A DNA stretch of 64,000 bases. Source: Delta-02 sp964513565 (lineage in GTDB: Bacteria; Desulfobacterota; Syntrophorhabdia; Syntrophorhabdales; Syntrophorhabdaceae). The notes under the pieces are model-generated. The model ran no database searches. It saw only the letters and a list, made by a program, of their open reading frames with translations, and was not told the DNA's origin. The position numbers and the translations under genes were made by a program. Within the stretch, counting starts at the first letter, position 1. Each line of letters begins with the position of its first letter. Positions 36,553 to 46,489 of this stretch are shown here, one piece after another. The DNA lies in assembly GCA_964513565.1 (NCBI GenBank), contig CAZENE010000002.1:1-64000 (forward strand), written 5' to 3'.

Positions 36553-37281
36553 ATGAGCAAAATATATGACGCACTTGAAAATCGGAACGATGATACAAGA
36601 AAGACCGACCCCATATCATATTCAGCCCGGACCTTGCCGTCAACAGGACTGGACCTCATGGGAATCGAAGCCGAGATGAACGCGCTTTATCAAACCATCA
36701 TGCATGCCCTTCCCGGCAAGAACCATCGGACGGTTCTTTTTGTGGGGTCCCGTTCCCAGGAGGGAACATCGACCATAGCCAGGGAGCTGGCCAAAATCGC
36801 AACATCCCGACTCGAAAAGAAAGTCCTTCTCGTAGACTGCGAAGGAAGCTGCGACGAATTTGCGTATCAGGATATCGATCCTGCTGTCAGGCTCGAGGAT
36901 GTTCTTGAAAATAAAACGGACATAGAGAAAGTGTTATGTCCTGTCAACGCAAGCGGACTTTGTATCCTTCCTTTTTTTATCTGGGCGGAATCGCCACGTG
37001 TCCAGATGGCCCTCAATGAGAACGGGCGGTTTTTCTGGGATGCGTTAAGCCTTCAGTTCGACCTCGTTATTATCGACTATCCTCAGGAGATGTTTATCAG
37101 CGGACCTGTTCTGACATCCATGGTGGACGGAGTAGTTATTGTTATAGAGGCGGAAAAGACCCGGTGGCAGGTCGCATTGAGCCTTAAGGAGAAAATAATC
37201 AACAACGGCGGAAATATCCTCGGTATCGTATTCAACAAGCGGCAGCACTATATACCTCAGTTCATCTACGACCGCCTTTAA
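36553..37281 (+). CDS. MinD/BY-kinase-like protein with altered P-loop
   Basis: 242 residues from ATG 36553 behind GGAGG. The N-terminus MSKIYDALEN is that of XrtA-associated tyrosine kinases, but the P-loop reads GSRSQEGTST (65-74), so the Lys of GKS/T is Thr72, and the Walker B-like LVIIDYPQ lacks the usual TPP. The C-terminal tyrosine cluster is missing. Catalysis is doubtful; it may act as a regulator or scaffold for the chain-length protein. Confidence 0.8.
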   Translation: MSKIYDALENRNDDTRKTDPISYSARTLPSTGLDLMGIEAEMNALYQTIMHALPGKNHRTVLFVGSRSQEGTSTIARELAKIATSRLEKKVLLVDCEGSCDEFAYQDIDPAVRLEDVLENKTDIEKVLCPVNASGLCILPFFIWAESPRVQMALNENGRFFWDALSLQFDLVIIDYPQEMFISGPVLTSMVDGVVIVIEAEKTRWQVALSLKEKIINNGGNILGIVFNKRQHYIPQFIYDRL

Positions 37282-37304
37282 GCAGGTTGAAAGGTAACAG
37301 CACC

Positions 37305-38819
37305 ATGCATAAAATTCTCGAAAATGCCCGGGGATGGGGTCAGCCGCACACTCCCGATCACACCTCACATCCTGCCATATCAACGCTTGACAGTGTTTCA
37401 TCCTTGGTTGATGAAAGGTCAGGCATCGAACCTCGAAGTGAATCGCAGGTGCCTCTGGGATTTCCCCGGCATCGATGGCTCCTTCTTCTTGGAGACATAG
37501 TGCTTATAAGTCTCGCCGTAGCACTGAGCATTGGCCTCAGGATCAATTTCAGCTGGAACACCATGGCGGTCTATTCCCTCGCTCCGTCTTTTACTCTTAT
37601 CATGCATCCGCTTGCCCTGTATATATTCGACCTTTACAATGTCCAGAGGGTTTTCCGGTCCTGGGAAACCGCATTTCGCAGCGCGATCGCCGTTGGACTT
37701 GGGACTTTGCTTGTCATATCTGCATTTTACATAGCCCCACTGGGCCCCTACGGAAGGGGTATCATGGTGCTTGAGGCCATACTGGCCTGGTATTTCCTGA
37801 ATATCTGGAGATTTGGTTACGGAATAATCTTTCAGAAATCCAGCCCGAGAAAACCGGTGCTGATCCTCGGGGCGGGTTCGTGCGGGATGAAGATCTGCAC
37901 GTTGCTGAGGTCCCCGCTTTCTCCGTACGAGATCGAGGGCTTTATCGATGACGACCCCAGCCTGTTCAACCCTGCTGCCCAGCCCAGGGTTATGGGAAGA
38001 ACGGACCAGATCATCGATATTGCCGAAGGAGCGGGTGTCAATACAGTGATCCTGGCCATACCCAGAAATCGGCCCGAACATCTGATACGAAGCATCCTTC
38101 ATGCACGCCTCAAGGGTATCGATGTTCTCGACATGGCCGATGTTTATGAGACCCTGACCGGGCGGATACCAGTGGGAAGTATCGGTGATCAGTGGCTGCT
38201 TTTCGCACAGGGTTTTTACCTGCTGCGCGCCGACTACGTCCAGAAATTTAAAAGGCTCATGGATTTTGTCGCATCCGGGCTAATCCTTCTCGCTACGAGC
38301 CCGATACTCGGGCTTGCCTTCATAGCAATAAAGCTCGATTCCCCGGGGCCGGTCTTATATAGCCAACAGAGGGTCGGGAAGGACCGAAAGATATTCACCA
38401 TCTATAAATTTCGCTCCATGCAATACCGGGCGGAAGAGGCAGGCGCCCGGTGGGCGAGCGAGAAGGACCCGCGTGTTACTCGGGTCGGCAGATTCCTGCG
38501 CCTTACCCATATCGACGAGATCCCGCAAATATGGAACATATTCAAGGGTGAGATGAGCCTTGTAGGACCGCGGCCGGAGAGGCCCGAATTTGTCGAGGCG
38601 CTTGAAAGACAGCTTCCTTATTATTTTGTGCGCCACACGGTGAAGCCGGGCCTGACTGGATGGGCGCAAATAAATTACCCGTACGGCGCATCGGTCGAAG
38701 ATGCTCACAACAAGCTTGAATACGATCTCTATTATGTCAAGAACATGTCGCTTTTTCTGGACTTCAAGATCCTGCTGCGTACGATCGGCGTGGTCCTTCT
38801 TAAGGACGGGGCGAGATAA
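37305..38819 (+). CDS. Polyprenyl glycosylphosphotransferase (WcaJ/WbaP family)
   Basis: 504 residues from ATG 37305 (an upstream TTG is a weaker option). Four to five membrane segments (about 50-165) and a central CoA-like nucleotide-binding part (VLILGAGSCGMK) precede the C-terminal bacterial sugar-transferase domain (about 305-500) with KRLMDFVAS, RMGKDRK-like KFRSMQ, the conserved MSLVGPRPERPEF and PGLTGWAQI. It loads the first sugar phosphate on undecaprenyl phosphate in the inner membrane. Confidence 0.93.
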   Translation: MHKILENARGWGQPHTPDHTSHPAISTLDSVSSLVDERSGIEPRSESQVPLGFPRHRWLLLLGDIVLISLAVALSIGLRINFSWNTMAVYSLAPSFTLIMHPLALYIFDLYNVQRVFRSWETAFRSAIAVGLGTLLVISAFYIAPLGPYGRGIMVLEAILAWYFLNIWRFGYGIIFQKSSPRKPVLILGAGSCGMKICTLLRSPLSPYEIEGFIDDDPSLFNPAAQPRVMGRTDQIIDIAEGAGVNTVILAIPRNRPEHLIRSILHARLKGIDVLDMADVYETLTGRIPVGSIGDQWLLFAQGFYLLRADYVQKFKRLMDFVASGLILLATSPILGLAFIAIKLDSPGPVLYSQQRVGKDRKIFTIYKFRSMQYRAEEAGARWASEKDPRVTRVGRFLRLTHIDEIPQIWNIFKGEMSLVGPRPERPEFVEALERQLPYYFVRHTVKPGLTGWAQINYPYGASVEDAHNKLEYDLYYVKNMSLFLDFKILLRTIGVVLLKDGAR

Positions 38820-38821
38820 TC

Positions 38822-39751
38822 GTGCACGGCGACAAGAAAAGCGTGGCAGGTCCGATAATAATTACCGTTGACTTTGAGGACTGGTTCCAGGTTGAAAACC
38901 TTCGTCCCTGCTTTCCGTACGAGAAGTGGGAATCGTGCGAACTGCGTATTGAGCGAAGCGTCTACAGGCTCCTCGAGCTTTTTGACACGTACAGCGTGCA
39001 GGCAACTTTCTTCATTCTTGGCTGGATTGCCGCGCGCCGCAGGGAACTGGTCGCCGAGATAGCCGGAATGGGCCATGAGATCGCCTCTCACGGTTACTAT
39101 CACAGGATATGCTACGATCTGCCGGTGTCCGAGCTCCGTAAAGACCTTGAGATGGGCAGGGACATACTGGGGGAGATTACCGGAAAACCGCCGCTCGGAT
39201 ACCGGGCACCCAACTTCTCGATAACGGACGATCTCGTTTCCATTCTCTGGGAATACGGGTTTGCCTACGATTCAAGCTACAATAGTTTCAGCCTCAACAA
39301 GCGCTACGGCAAGGTGAACGGACTGATCAAAAAACAGGATCATCTCATGTTCGAAAACGGTCTCACGGAATTACCCGTGAGCAATCTCGGGCTGGCAGGA
39401 AGGATCGTGCCATGGGCAGGCGGTGGATATTTCCGGTTTTGGCCGACACAATTATTCGAACTGGGAGTCTCACGGATCATTCAAAAAGAGGGGCATTACG
39501 TATTCTATTGCCACCCGTGGGAGTTCGACCCGGCGCAGCCGAGGCAAAGACGCGGCCTTGGGTCTGTCAGCCGCTTCAGGCACTATCTGCATCTTGACAA
39601 GACATTTAAAAGGCTCAGGCATTTTTTCGAGACCTTCCGTGATAGTTATTTTATTTCCTGTTCATGCTTCCTCGATCTGCAGGGAAATACAGGGGCGGAG
39701 AAAACGGGTCCGGAAGGGTCCGCCCTGGTTAACAGGGGGACCGGGGTGTGA
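38822..39751 (+). CDS. XrtA-type polysaccharide deacetylase
   Basis: 309 residues starting at GTG 38822, two bases after the sugar transferase stop. NodB-type motif TVDFEDWFQ (Asp-Glu-Asp at the start), GHEIASHGYYH with the metal-binding His, and near the end HPWEFDPAQPR, the DUF3473 signature of the PEP-CTERM deacetylase subgroup. It removes N-acetyl groups from the polymer. Confidence 0.9.
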   Translation: MHGDKKSVAGPIIITVDFEDWFQVENLRPCFPYEKWESCELRIERSVYRLLELFDTYSVQATFFILGWIAARRRELVAEIAGMGHEIASHGYYHRICYDLPVSELRKDLEMGRDILGEITGKPPLGYRAPNFSITDDLVSILWEYGFAYDSSYNSFSLNKRYGKVNGLIKKQDHLMFENGLTELPVSNLGLAGRIVPWAGGGYFRFWPTQLFELGVSRIIQKEGHYVFYCHPWEFDPAQPRQRRGLGSVSRFRHYLHLDKTFKRLRHFFETFRDSYFISCSCFLDLQGNTGAEKTGPEGSALVNRGTGV

Positions 39752-39782
39752 CTGGCCCTTTAAGCTCACGGCAGACAAGCGA

Positions 39783-40754
39783 ATGAATCCCGTTAAGGTC
39801 GCGATTACGATAGATACTGAAGAGGACCAATGGGGCGTTTATTCGCCGCAGTCCTGTTCCGTCAGCAACATCGCTTCTATACCGCTGGTGCAGGCTATAT
39901 TCGACAGGTTCGAGGTGACGCCGACATACCTGGTCAATTACCCCGTCATGAAAGATGACTCCGCGAGCCGCATGTTTAGGGATATTATGCAAAGCGGGCG
40001 GTGCGAACTCGGCGTTCACTGCCACCCCTGGAATACGCCGCCTTCGGACAACGATTCAGGCATAGAATTCGACTCGCTACTATGTAATCTCGGCTACCGG
40101 AAAGTATGGAGCAAAATGAACTTTCTCCACAATACATTCGTCGAGCGCTTTTCGATCAGGCCCATCAGTTTCCGCGCGGGAAGATGGGGATTTGGCCCCC
40201 TTGTCGCCAGGACGCTGATCGACCTCGGATATGGTATTGATTCCTCGATCAGCCCGTTTACGGATTGGTCATATATAGGGGGACCGGATTTTTTCCATGC
40301 CCCAACGCGACCATATCGCCTCGACCATACGTTTACCCTCCTGCCGCCGGGAAGCGTAGGACTTCTTGAGGCACCCCCGACGATGGGTTTCTTTCAAAGG
40401 AACTCGAGGATGTGCGCAGCAGTACTGCGCGGCATTTCCCGGAATGGTTTCCTCAGGAAAACGAGAATGATCGGGCTTCTGGATAAAAGCAGGATGATCA
40501 ATCTGCGTTGGCTTTCACCCGAGACAACTTCGGTCGACGATATGATGACACTTGCCCGGAGCCGCGTCGATTGCGGCGAGGATTTTCTGAACATGTATTT
40601 CCATTCGACATCTTTGCTGCCCGGGGCGAGCCCGTTCGTGCTGAGCAGCCAGGACCTGCAAAGGTTCCTGGCCCGCATTGAGCGGTTCGTTGAATACGCG
40701 AGCGATGCAGGATGGATATTTATCCCATTGAGGGATATGGTACCGGACTATTGA
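39783..40754 (+). CDS. Polysaccharide deacetylase-related protein
   Basis: 323 residues from ATG 39783. The open frame reaches far upstream through the previous gene in another frame, so the internal start is chosen. It begins KVAITIDTEEDQWG, a NodB-like strand with Asp-Glu-Glu-Asp, then GVHCHPWNTPP and RAGRWGFGP, which match the family's metal and catalytic blocks loosely. Substrate is unknown; it lies between the XrtA-type deacetylase and a GNAT gene. Confidence 0.78.
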   Translation: MNPVKVAITIDTEEDQWGVYSPQSCSVSNIASIPLVQAIFDRFEVTPTYLVNYPVMKDDSASRMFRDIMQSGRCELGVHCHPWNTPPSDNDSGIEFDSLLCNLGYRKVWSKMNFLHNTFVERFSIRPISFRAGRWGFGPLVARTLIDLGYGIDSSISPFTDWSYIGGPDFFHAPTRPYRLDHTFTLLPPGSVGLLEAPPTMGFFQRNSRMCAAVLRGISRNGFLRKTRMIGLLDKSRMINLRWLSPETTSVDDMMTLARSRVDCGEDFLNMYFHSTSLLPGASPFVLSSQDLQRFLARIERFVEYASDAGWIFIPLRDMVPDY

Positions 40755-41794
40755 TGACTGCGGGCCAAGTGTTGATCAGGGGGTATGAGCCCGGCGATGA
40801 GGACGGCATTCGACGCCTGTTTTCAGAGGTGTTCGGGCATGACCGGACCATCGGCCAGTGGAGCTGGCAATACAATGATCCCGGTCAGGGAAAAGGATGG
40901 ATATCCATTGGAGAGATGGATAACAGCATCCTTGCGCACCACGGGATCGCCCGGGCCGACTTAAGTCATAAGGGGAGGCGGATCGTGGCGGGCCAGGCCG
41001 GTGATTCCATGGTCCATGCTAAGGCCCGGGGCAACAAACTGTTCCCCAAATTGCTTGAAAACTGCTACGGAGCGGCTATTGCCGATGGGCTCCAGGCAAC
41101 GTACGGTTTTCCAAACAGGCAGTCGTATCCTGGCGCCGTCAAGTACCTGGACAAATGCAAGATCATTCGTCTCAGGTATTTTTTTCGGCGAATCGGGTAT
41201 AGAAAGGTCCTGGGCAGCCCGCTCGATGGCCTGGCCAAATGGTGTACCGGCCTGGGCGATAAAGTGATCGTTAAAGCAAGAAAAGTCAGGTACAGGAATG
41301 ATGTACGGATCACGACGACCGCGACAGTACCGGACGATCTGGAAGAAATGTTGGCGGCAAAAAGGACCTATGACATTTTCGCAGTCTGGAAGGATCCCCG
41401 GTACCTTGCGTGGCGTTACGAGAGACACCCGCACCATACCTATTTCTTTCATACCGCCAGGACGCGGGGCACACCGCGGGCGCTCCTTATTACCCGGCAA
41501 TTTTCCGATGTCCTCGCCGTTTGCGATCTTCTGCACGGTGATTACTCGGAAGAGCCTGCGCTCGAACTTCTCTTTCACATTGCCGGGCAATACAGGCATA
41601 CAGGTGTTCAAAGAATGGATTTTTATGGCCATGACAGCGGTTTTTTTGAGTATTTGTTCGGGCTGGCCGGGTTTACCAGCATCCCCTTTTCTCCTCTTGT
41701 ATTCATGGGCAAGCCATTCGACCCGGGGCTTTATATGGATTTCTATTCGGACAGCAGCTGGACAATTGTTTACGGGGACACAGATATAATCTAG
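40754..41794 (+). CDS. GNAT-family N-acetyltransferase
   Basis: 346 residues from ATG 40754, which overlaps the previous TGA by one base. It begins QVLIRGYEPGDEDGIRRLFSEVFG, followed by IGQWSWQYNDPG and HHGIARADLSHKGRRIVAGQAGDSMVHAKARGNKLF, the acceptor and acetyl-CoA regions of large GNATs in sugar and exopolysaccharide loci. The acceptor is not known. Confidence 0.8.
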   Translation: MTAGQVLIRGYEPGDEDGIRRLFSEVFGHDRTIGQWSWQYNDPGQGKGWISIGEMDNSILAHHGIARADLSHKGRRIVAGQAGDSMVHAKARGNKLFPKLLENCYGAAIADGLQATYGFPNRQSYPGAVKYLDKCKIIRLRYFFRRIGYRKVLGSPLDGLAKWCTGLGDKVIVKARKVRYRNDVRITTTATVPDDLEEMLAAKRTYDIFAVWKDPRYLAWRYERHPHHTYFFHTARTRGTPRALLITRQFSDVLAVCDLLHGDYSEEPALELLFHIAGQYRHTGVQRMDFYGHDSGFFEYLFGLAGFTSIPFSPLVFMGKPFDPGLYMDFYSDSSWTIVYGDTDII

Positions 41795-41798
41795 GGCG

Positions 41799-42974
41799 AT
41801 GGGAAACTCATCTCACATTTTTGCCAATTACCAGGTTGAAAAACTTGATATTATTTTTCCCGATCTGACCAATACCGTTATAATTGCGGTTTTCTTTCTC
41901 CTCATGGCGCTGACAGGAAAAAAAAGCGCACCCGATGATAACAATTTTATGAGTCCCCCACATACTGATTCAGTGAGAGGGTTCGCGATATTCTTTGTTG
42001 TTCTCGGGCACCTGTGGGTCCATGTCTCCGGGTACACCGATTTTTTTTACATAGGCACACCGGTATCCATGTTCCTTCTTGTTTCGGGATTCGGGATTAC
42101 ATTGTCGGCAATAAGAAAAGAGCCGAGATTCAAAGAGTATATCCTGAAACGGACCAGAAAGGTGCTTGTACCCTACTGGATGGCCACCGTTGTGATCCTG
42201 GCTCTCGATTATATTATGCTTGGAAAGACCTTGCAGACAGGATCCGTGGTCCTGACATTCCTGGGCATCAATCTTAGGCCCGAACTTCTGCTGCTCGATT
42301 ATGTCCGATGGTTCGTGACGTTTATCCTGCTCTGGTATGCCGTGTTTTTCCTGGCCTATAAACCGGGAAAGCCCGGGCGCACGGCCATTATCCTGATCGG
42401 GACCGCACTGTGTACAATGCTCTTGAATTATTATCTCCTCCAATTTACCTGGATGTATTTTCTATCGTTTCCCGCCGGGTGTATACTTGCGCTCTATTAC
42501 GCAAAATGCTTCGCAGTTTACCAGAAAAAGAGGAAACTCTTTCTGGTACTGTCGGTCCCGGGGATAGCCGGTGTAACCGCATACGATATCGCGATGACCC
42601 ACACCGCGTTGAGCGTCTTTGCGGTGAAGGTCCCGAGCATCCTGCTGGTCCTTGTTTCAGAGATTACCTGCCTTATATCGAACGCGGGGATAATATGCCT
42701 TGTGGGCTGCCTTATCCAGCGCGGCTACAGGAGTGGGGCCCTTAAGGTCCTCGGAAGGTATTCATATGAAATTTTTCTTCTTCACGGCATATTTCTTGTG
42801 AAATATAATCCTGTGATAAAGGATACAAACCTTATACCGGTCGCTTTGGAATTCTTTGTGTTCATGAGCCTCATTCTGATCGTCGCATCCCTTGCGGCAA
42901 GGGCATTCAATGCCCAATACATTCACAAAACCTGGCTTGCCCTGAAAAAGAAGCCGACCTTCAATATCGTATGA
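41799..42974 (+). CDS. Acyltransferase 3 family membrane protein
   Basis: 391 residues with about ten membrane segments. DSVRGFAIFFVVLGHLW near residue 57 carries the R/H of the family, and RTRKVLVPYW follows. Enzymes of this type add O-acetyl or succinyl groups to surface polysaccharides from the cytoplasmic membrane. Four bases before it ends the GNAT, and FemAB starts within its last bases. Confidence 0.88.
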   Translation: MGNSSHIFANYQVEKLDIIFPDLTNTVIIAVFFLLMALTGKKSAPDDNNFMSPPHTDSVRGFAIFFVVLGHLWVHVSGYTDFFYIGTPVSMFLLVSGFGITLSAIRKEPRFKEYILKRTRKVLVPYWMATVVILALDYIMLGKTLQTGSVVLTFLGINLRPELLLLDYVRWFVTFILLWYAVFFLAYKPGKPGRTAIILIGTALCTMLLNYYLLQFTWMYFLSFPAGCILALYYAKCFAVYQKKRKLFLVLSVPGIAGVTAYDIAMTHTALSVFAVKVPSILLVLVSEITCLISNAGIICLVGCLIQRGYRSGALKVLGRYSYEIFLLHGIFLVKYNPVIKDTNLIPVALEFFVFMSLILIVASLAARAFNAQYIHKTWLALKKKPTFNIV

Positions 42975-44005
42975 AGATCCATCTCTATGATAGATCGTAT
43001 CGTGACGCCTGGGACGGATATGTCCGCGCGAACCCGAATTCGACCTGTTATCACCTGATCGGATGGAAGGATATAATCGAAAAGAGCTTCGGCCACAGGA
43101 CATGGTACCTATTGTCTCATGACACGACCGGCTCTATAAACGGGATCCTGCCTATCGTTCATCTCAAGAGCGTTCTGTTCGGGAGCTTCGGGATCTCACT
43201 GCCTTTTTTCAATTATGGCGGTGTATGTGCGGATAATGACGAGGCATGCCGGGATCTTTTGCGCGAAGCTCAGGTGATCGCGTCAGTGGCCGGAATGGAA
43301 CATATCGAGCTCAGGCACTGCGACAATGTCCTTCCAGAAATGCCGGTGAAGACATCAAAGGTCGCAATGCGCCTGGAGCTTCCGGTTCGATATGAAGACC
43401 TTGAGTCTGCTTTCGGCGCAAAATTGCGCAGCCAGATAAAGCGCGCGGTCAAAGAAGGAATGTACACCAGCGTGGGGGGCCTTGAAGAGCTCAAGAGTTT
43501 TTATGAGGTGTTCTCACGAAACATGCGGGACCTCGGCACCCCGGTCTATTCCCGAAACTTTTTCCGGAATATCCTGAAAGCGTTTCCCGAGACGACACGG
43601 GTCTGCACCGTGTATACCCGGGATGGAATTCCGGCCGCGTCCGGACTTATCATCGGTTTCAGGGACGTATTGGAGATCCCCTGGGCATCATCCGTGAGGC
43701 AATTCAACCGCTTCGGGCCGAATATGCTCCTATATTCCACCGTGCTTGAGTTCGCGTGCCGCCAAGGATACAGGATATTCGATTTTGGACGGTCGACCCC
43801 GGGTGAAGGCACGCACAAGTTCAAGGAGCAATGGGGGGCAAAGCCCCGGCAGCTCTACTGGCATTACTTGATGGAAAACGGCGAACCGATGCCCGAGATA
43901 AATCCCCATAATCCGAAATACCGCCTGGCCATCAGGGTATGGCGGCACCTGCCCCTGAGATTGACCAGACTAGTCGGGCCCGCTGTCGTAAAAAACCTGC
44001 CATAG
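42971..44005 (+). CDS. FemAB-like protein of XrtA loci
   Basis: 344 residues, start overlapping the acyltransferase stop (ATGA). Two GNAT-like folds; IGWKDIIEKSFGHRTWYL and FDFGRSTPGEGTHKFKEQWGAKP are the features of the PEP-CTERM-associated FemAB group. FemAB proteins add amino acids from aminoacyl-tRNA to amino sugars or peptides, so an amino-acid substituent on the polymer is possible. Confidence 0.88.
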   Translation: MKIHLYDRSYRDAWDGYVRANPNSTCYHLIGWKDIIEKSFGHRTWYLLSHDTTGSINGILPIVHLKSVLFGSFGISLPFFNYGGVCADNDEACRDLLREAQVIASVAGMEHIELRHCDNVLPEMPVKTSKVAMRLELPVRYEDLESAFGAKLRSQIKRAVKEGMYTSVGGLEELKSFYEVFSRNMRDLGTPVYSRNFFRNILKAFPETTRVCTVYTRDGIPAASGLIIGFRDVLEIPWASSVRQFNRFGPNMLLYSTVLEFACRQGYRIFDFGRSTPGEGTHKFKEQWGAKPRQLYWHYLMENGEPMPEINPHNPKYRLAIRVWRHLPLRLTRLVGPAVVKNLP

Positions 44006-44055
44006 GAAACCCGAAAACCTGTGAAATATTTCCTGCTCCCTGGAAGTTACAACGC

Positions 44056-45330
44056 ATGAGAGTACGGCGATCCCTACCCCCAGCCGCCGCACCGTTAAGC
44101 TTCCGGGACCTTTTGCATGGGTTCAAGGGTTTCCTGGCGGGTCATCCGAGAAATGAAGAATTTGAAAAGGAATTCAAGACATACTTTAACGTGAGGCACG
44201 TCTTCTTCACATCTTCGGGAAAGGCTTGCCTTTACCTGATATTAAAGGCCCTCAAGTCGTTAATGCCAGCCCGGACCGAGGTGCTTATCCCGGCATATAC
44301 CTGCTTCTCTGTCCCATCCGCGATCATACGGTCGGGGCTTACCGTGGCCCTGTGCGACATAGATCCGTCATCGCTTGACTTCGACCGGGCTGCTTTGAGC
44401 AGCAAAATAACCAAAGAAACCCTGTGTGTTATCCCCAACCATCTTTTCGGGATACCGTCGGGAATTGACGATATCATGGCTATCTGCCGGGGAAAGAACG
44501 TTTTCGTCCTTGAGGACGCCGCACAGGCAATGGGTTGTACCGACGACGGAAGATTTCTTGGCACCATCGGCGATGCAGGCTTCTTCAGCCTCGGCAGGGG
44601 AAAATCGGTGACATGCGGGTCGGGCGGCATTATTGTAACGAACTCAGACCCGATCGCTGCTGCGATCAAAAAGGAGTATGAGCTGCTGGAATACCCGGGG
44701 AGAATGGAAACCGTCAGGGAACTAATAAAGACCGCCTTGATGAGCCTTTTTATCCGGCCGCACCTCTACTGGATACCGGCCGCCATACCTTTCCTCAAGT
44801 TAGGCCGCACCCTTTTCGATACCAGCTTTCCCGTCAAGAGGCTCTCACCCATGCAAAGAAGCCTGTGCACTGCATGGCGCAGCCGTCTCGAGAAGGCCAT
44901 CCTTGTACGGAGGCGGCAGGCTGCCCAATTATTAAGCAAGCTCGAAGCGACAAGACCGGCGGGAGTTTCATGCGCGGTCACATACCTGCGCCTTCCCGTT
45001 ATAATGGAAAGCCGCAAACAGAAAAGGACGGTATGTCGGGACGCGAAAAGATCAGGCCTGGGGATAACTCCGATGTACCCTTGTCCCATACATGAAATAC
45101 CGCAAATAGCGGACTGCTTTACCGGCCTTAATTTCCCGGCGGCAAGCCTGGTGGCCGACAGGCTCATAACCATACCGCTTCACAAATTTGTAAAAGACAG
45201 GGACCGTGAAGAGATCGTCCGGCTTATCACTGCGGCCCGCGGGCGGAATTTTCGGGACCCTGCCCGCTTGAACGCAATCGCCGCGCCCATACCCGGTTTC
45301 GTAGCGGCAAAAAAAGGACATGTGGTATGA
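44056..45330 (+). CDS. DegT/DnrJ/EryC1/StrS family aminotransferase-like protein
   Basis: 424 residues from ATG 44056 with GGAAG nine bases upstream. PLP-fold blocks include FFTSSGKACLYLILKAL, LIPAYTCFSVPSAI, VLEDAAQAMGC and FFSLGRGKSVTCGSGG, where the Lys of GRGK is in the place of the Schiff-base lysine. It would make an amino sugar for the polymer. The GRGK form is less common than the classic family motif. Confidence 0.87.
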   Translation: MRVRRSLPPAAAPLSFRDLLHGFKGFLAGHPRNEEFEKEFKTYFNVRHVFFTSSGKACLYLILKALKSLMPARTEVLIPAYTCFSVPSAIIRSGLTVALCDIDPSSLDFDRAALSSKITKETLCVIPNHLFGIPSGIDDIMAICRGKNVFVLEDAAQAMGCTDDGRFLGTIGDAGFFSLGRGKSVTCGSGGIIVTNSDPIAAAIKKEYELLEYPGRMETVRELIKTALMSLFIRPHLYWIPAAIPFLKLGRTLFDTSFPVKRLSPMQRSLCTAWRSRLEKAILVRRRQAAQLLSKLEATRPAGVSCAVTYLRLPVIMESRKQKRTVCRDAKRSGLGITPMYPCPIHEIPQIADCFTGLNFPAASLVADRLITIPLHKFVKDRDREEIVRLITAARGRNFRDPARLNAIAAPIPGFVAAKKGHVV

Positions 45331-46484
45331 AGGGACCTATAACGGTTGTTTTCTGGACCTCTCTTTTTGTTGTCTTTTACGCATATGCGGGCTATCCGTT
45401 GATGCTTGCCGCATTTGCAGCATGCCGGCGAAGGGCTCCGGAAAAGAAGGGCCGGCAACCTCTGCCCGGGGTCAGCCTTCTTATCTCGGCATACAATGAG
45501 GAGGCTGTGATCGAGGACAAGATAGAGAATTCGCTCGCTCTCGACTATCCGCGAAACAGACTGGAGATAGTGGTGATCTCTGATGGATCGACAGATTCGA
45601 CAGATAGTATCGTCGAGAGTTATCGCGAAAAACATGTCGTGCTCAAACGTTATGAAGGTCATATCGGTAAAACAGCCTGCCTGAACAGGGCGGTTCCCGA
45701 GGCGGCGGGCGAGATCGTCATTTTTTCGGACGCCAATTCAGTATACGACGAAAAAGCCCTGTTGTATCTCGTTGAATACTTTTCCGACGATAGGATCGGA
45801 TGGGCGACCGGAAGGACAGAGTATATGTCGTCAGCAGGGGGGACTATCACGCCGGCCGGAATTTATACCCGGATAGAAAGGATGACAAAATCCCTGGAGG
45901 GAAGGATAGGATCGTGCGTCGGTGCGGATGGCGCAATATTCGCGATACGAAGATCACTCTACCGTCCCCTCAAGGATTACGACATCAACGACTTTGTCAT
46001 TCCGGCAAAAATAATACAGCAGGGCTACAGGGGTATTCTTGCGAAAAACGCCTTTTGTGTAGAAAAGACAGCGCCTTCCGTTGCATGGGAGTTCAAGCGG
46101 CATATCAGGATCACGGCGAGAACGCTGCGGGCCATACTCACGCACCGCAGCCTTTTGAATCCCTTCAAATACCCTGTTTTTTCCCTTGAGCTTGTTTCGC
46201 ATAAACTCATGAAGTTCCTTGTGCCCTATGCGCTATGCATCCTTTTCATCGCTAATTCGCTCATTGCGGTAAGCGAAAAAAGCGTTTTTTATACGGTATT
46301 CCTCATCGGTCAAATACTGCTTTACATTCTCTGGTTCGCTGGCTCGCTCAATGTCCCCCTTTCTATTCTCACCGGGCCATCCCGGATGATCCATACCTTT
46401 TTCGCTGTGAACCTGGCAATATTTATTGGATGGATCAAATTTTTCCGGGGAGAAAAGTTCACGACCTGGGCAACGGGAAGATGA
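45327..46484 (+). CDS. Family 2 glycosyltransferase
   Basis: 385 residues, ATGA overlap with the DegT gene. A first membrane helix (about 8-28), then a GT-A domain with VSLLISAYNEEAVIEDKIENSL, the DxD-like ISDGSTDST and SDANSVYDE, and DYDINDFVI for acceptor binding, and C-terminal membrane helices (about 285-360). It probably elongates the repeat unit at the inner face of the membrane. Confidence 0.92.
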   Translation: MKGPITVVFWTSLFVVFYAYAGYPLMLAAFAACRRRAPEKKGRQPLPGVSLLISAYNEEAVIEDKIENSLALDYPRNRLEIVVISDGSTDSTDSIVESYREKHVVLKRYEGHIGKTACLNRAVPEAAGEIVIFSDANSVYDEKALLYLVEYFSDDRIGWATGRTEYMSSAGGTITPAGIYTRIERMTKSLEGRIGSCVGADGAIFAIRRSLYRPLKDYDINDFVIPAKIIQQGYRGILAKNAFCVEKTAPSVAWEFKRHIRITARTLRAILTHRSLLNPFKYPVFSLELVSHKLMKFLVPYALCILFIANSLIAVSEKSVFYTVFLIGQILLYILWFAGSLNVPLSILTGPSRMIHTFFAVNLAIFIGWIKFFRGEKFTTWATGR

Positions 46485-46489
46485 GGACC

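Noticed and set aside
39423..39782. N-terminal extension of the second deacetylase
   Set aside because: It lies over the preceding deacetylase gene in another frame; ATG 39783 gives the family-like start.
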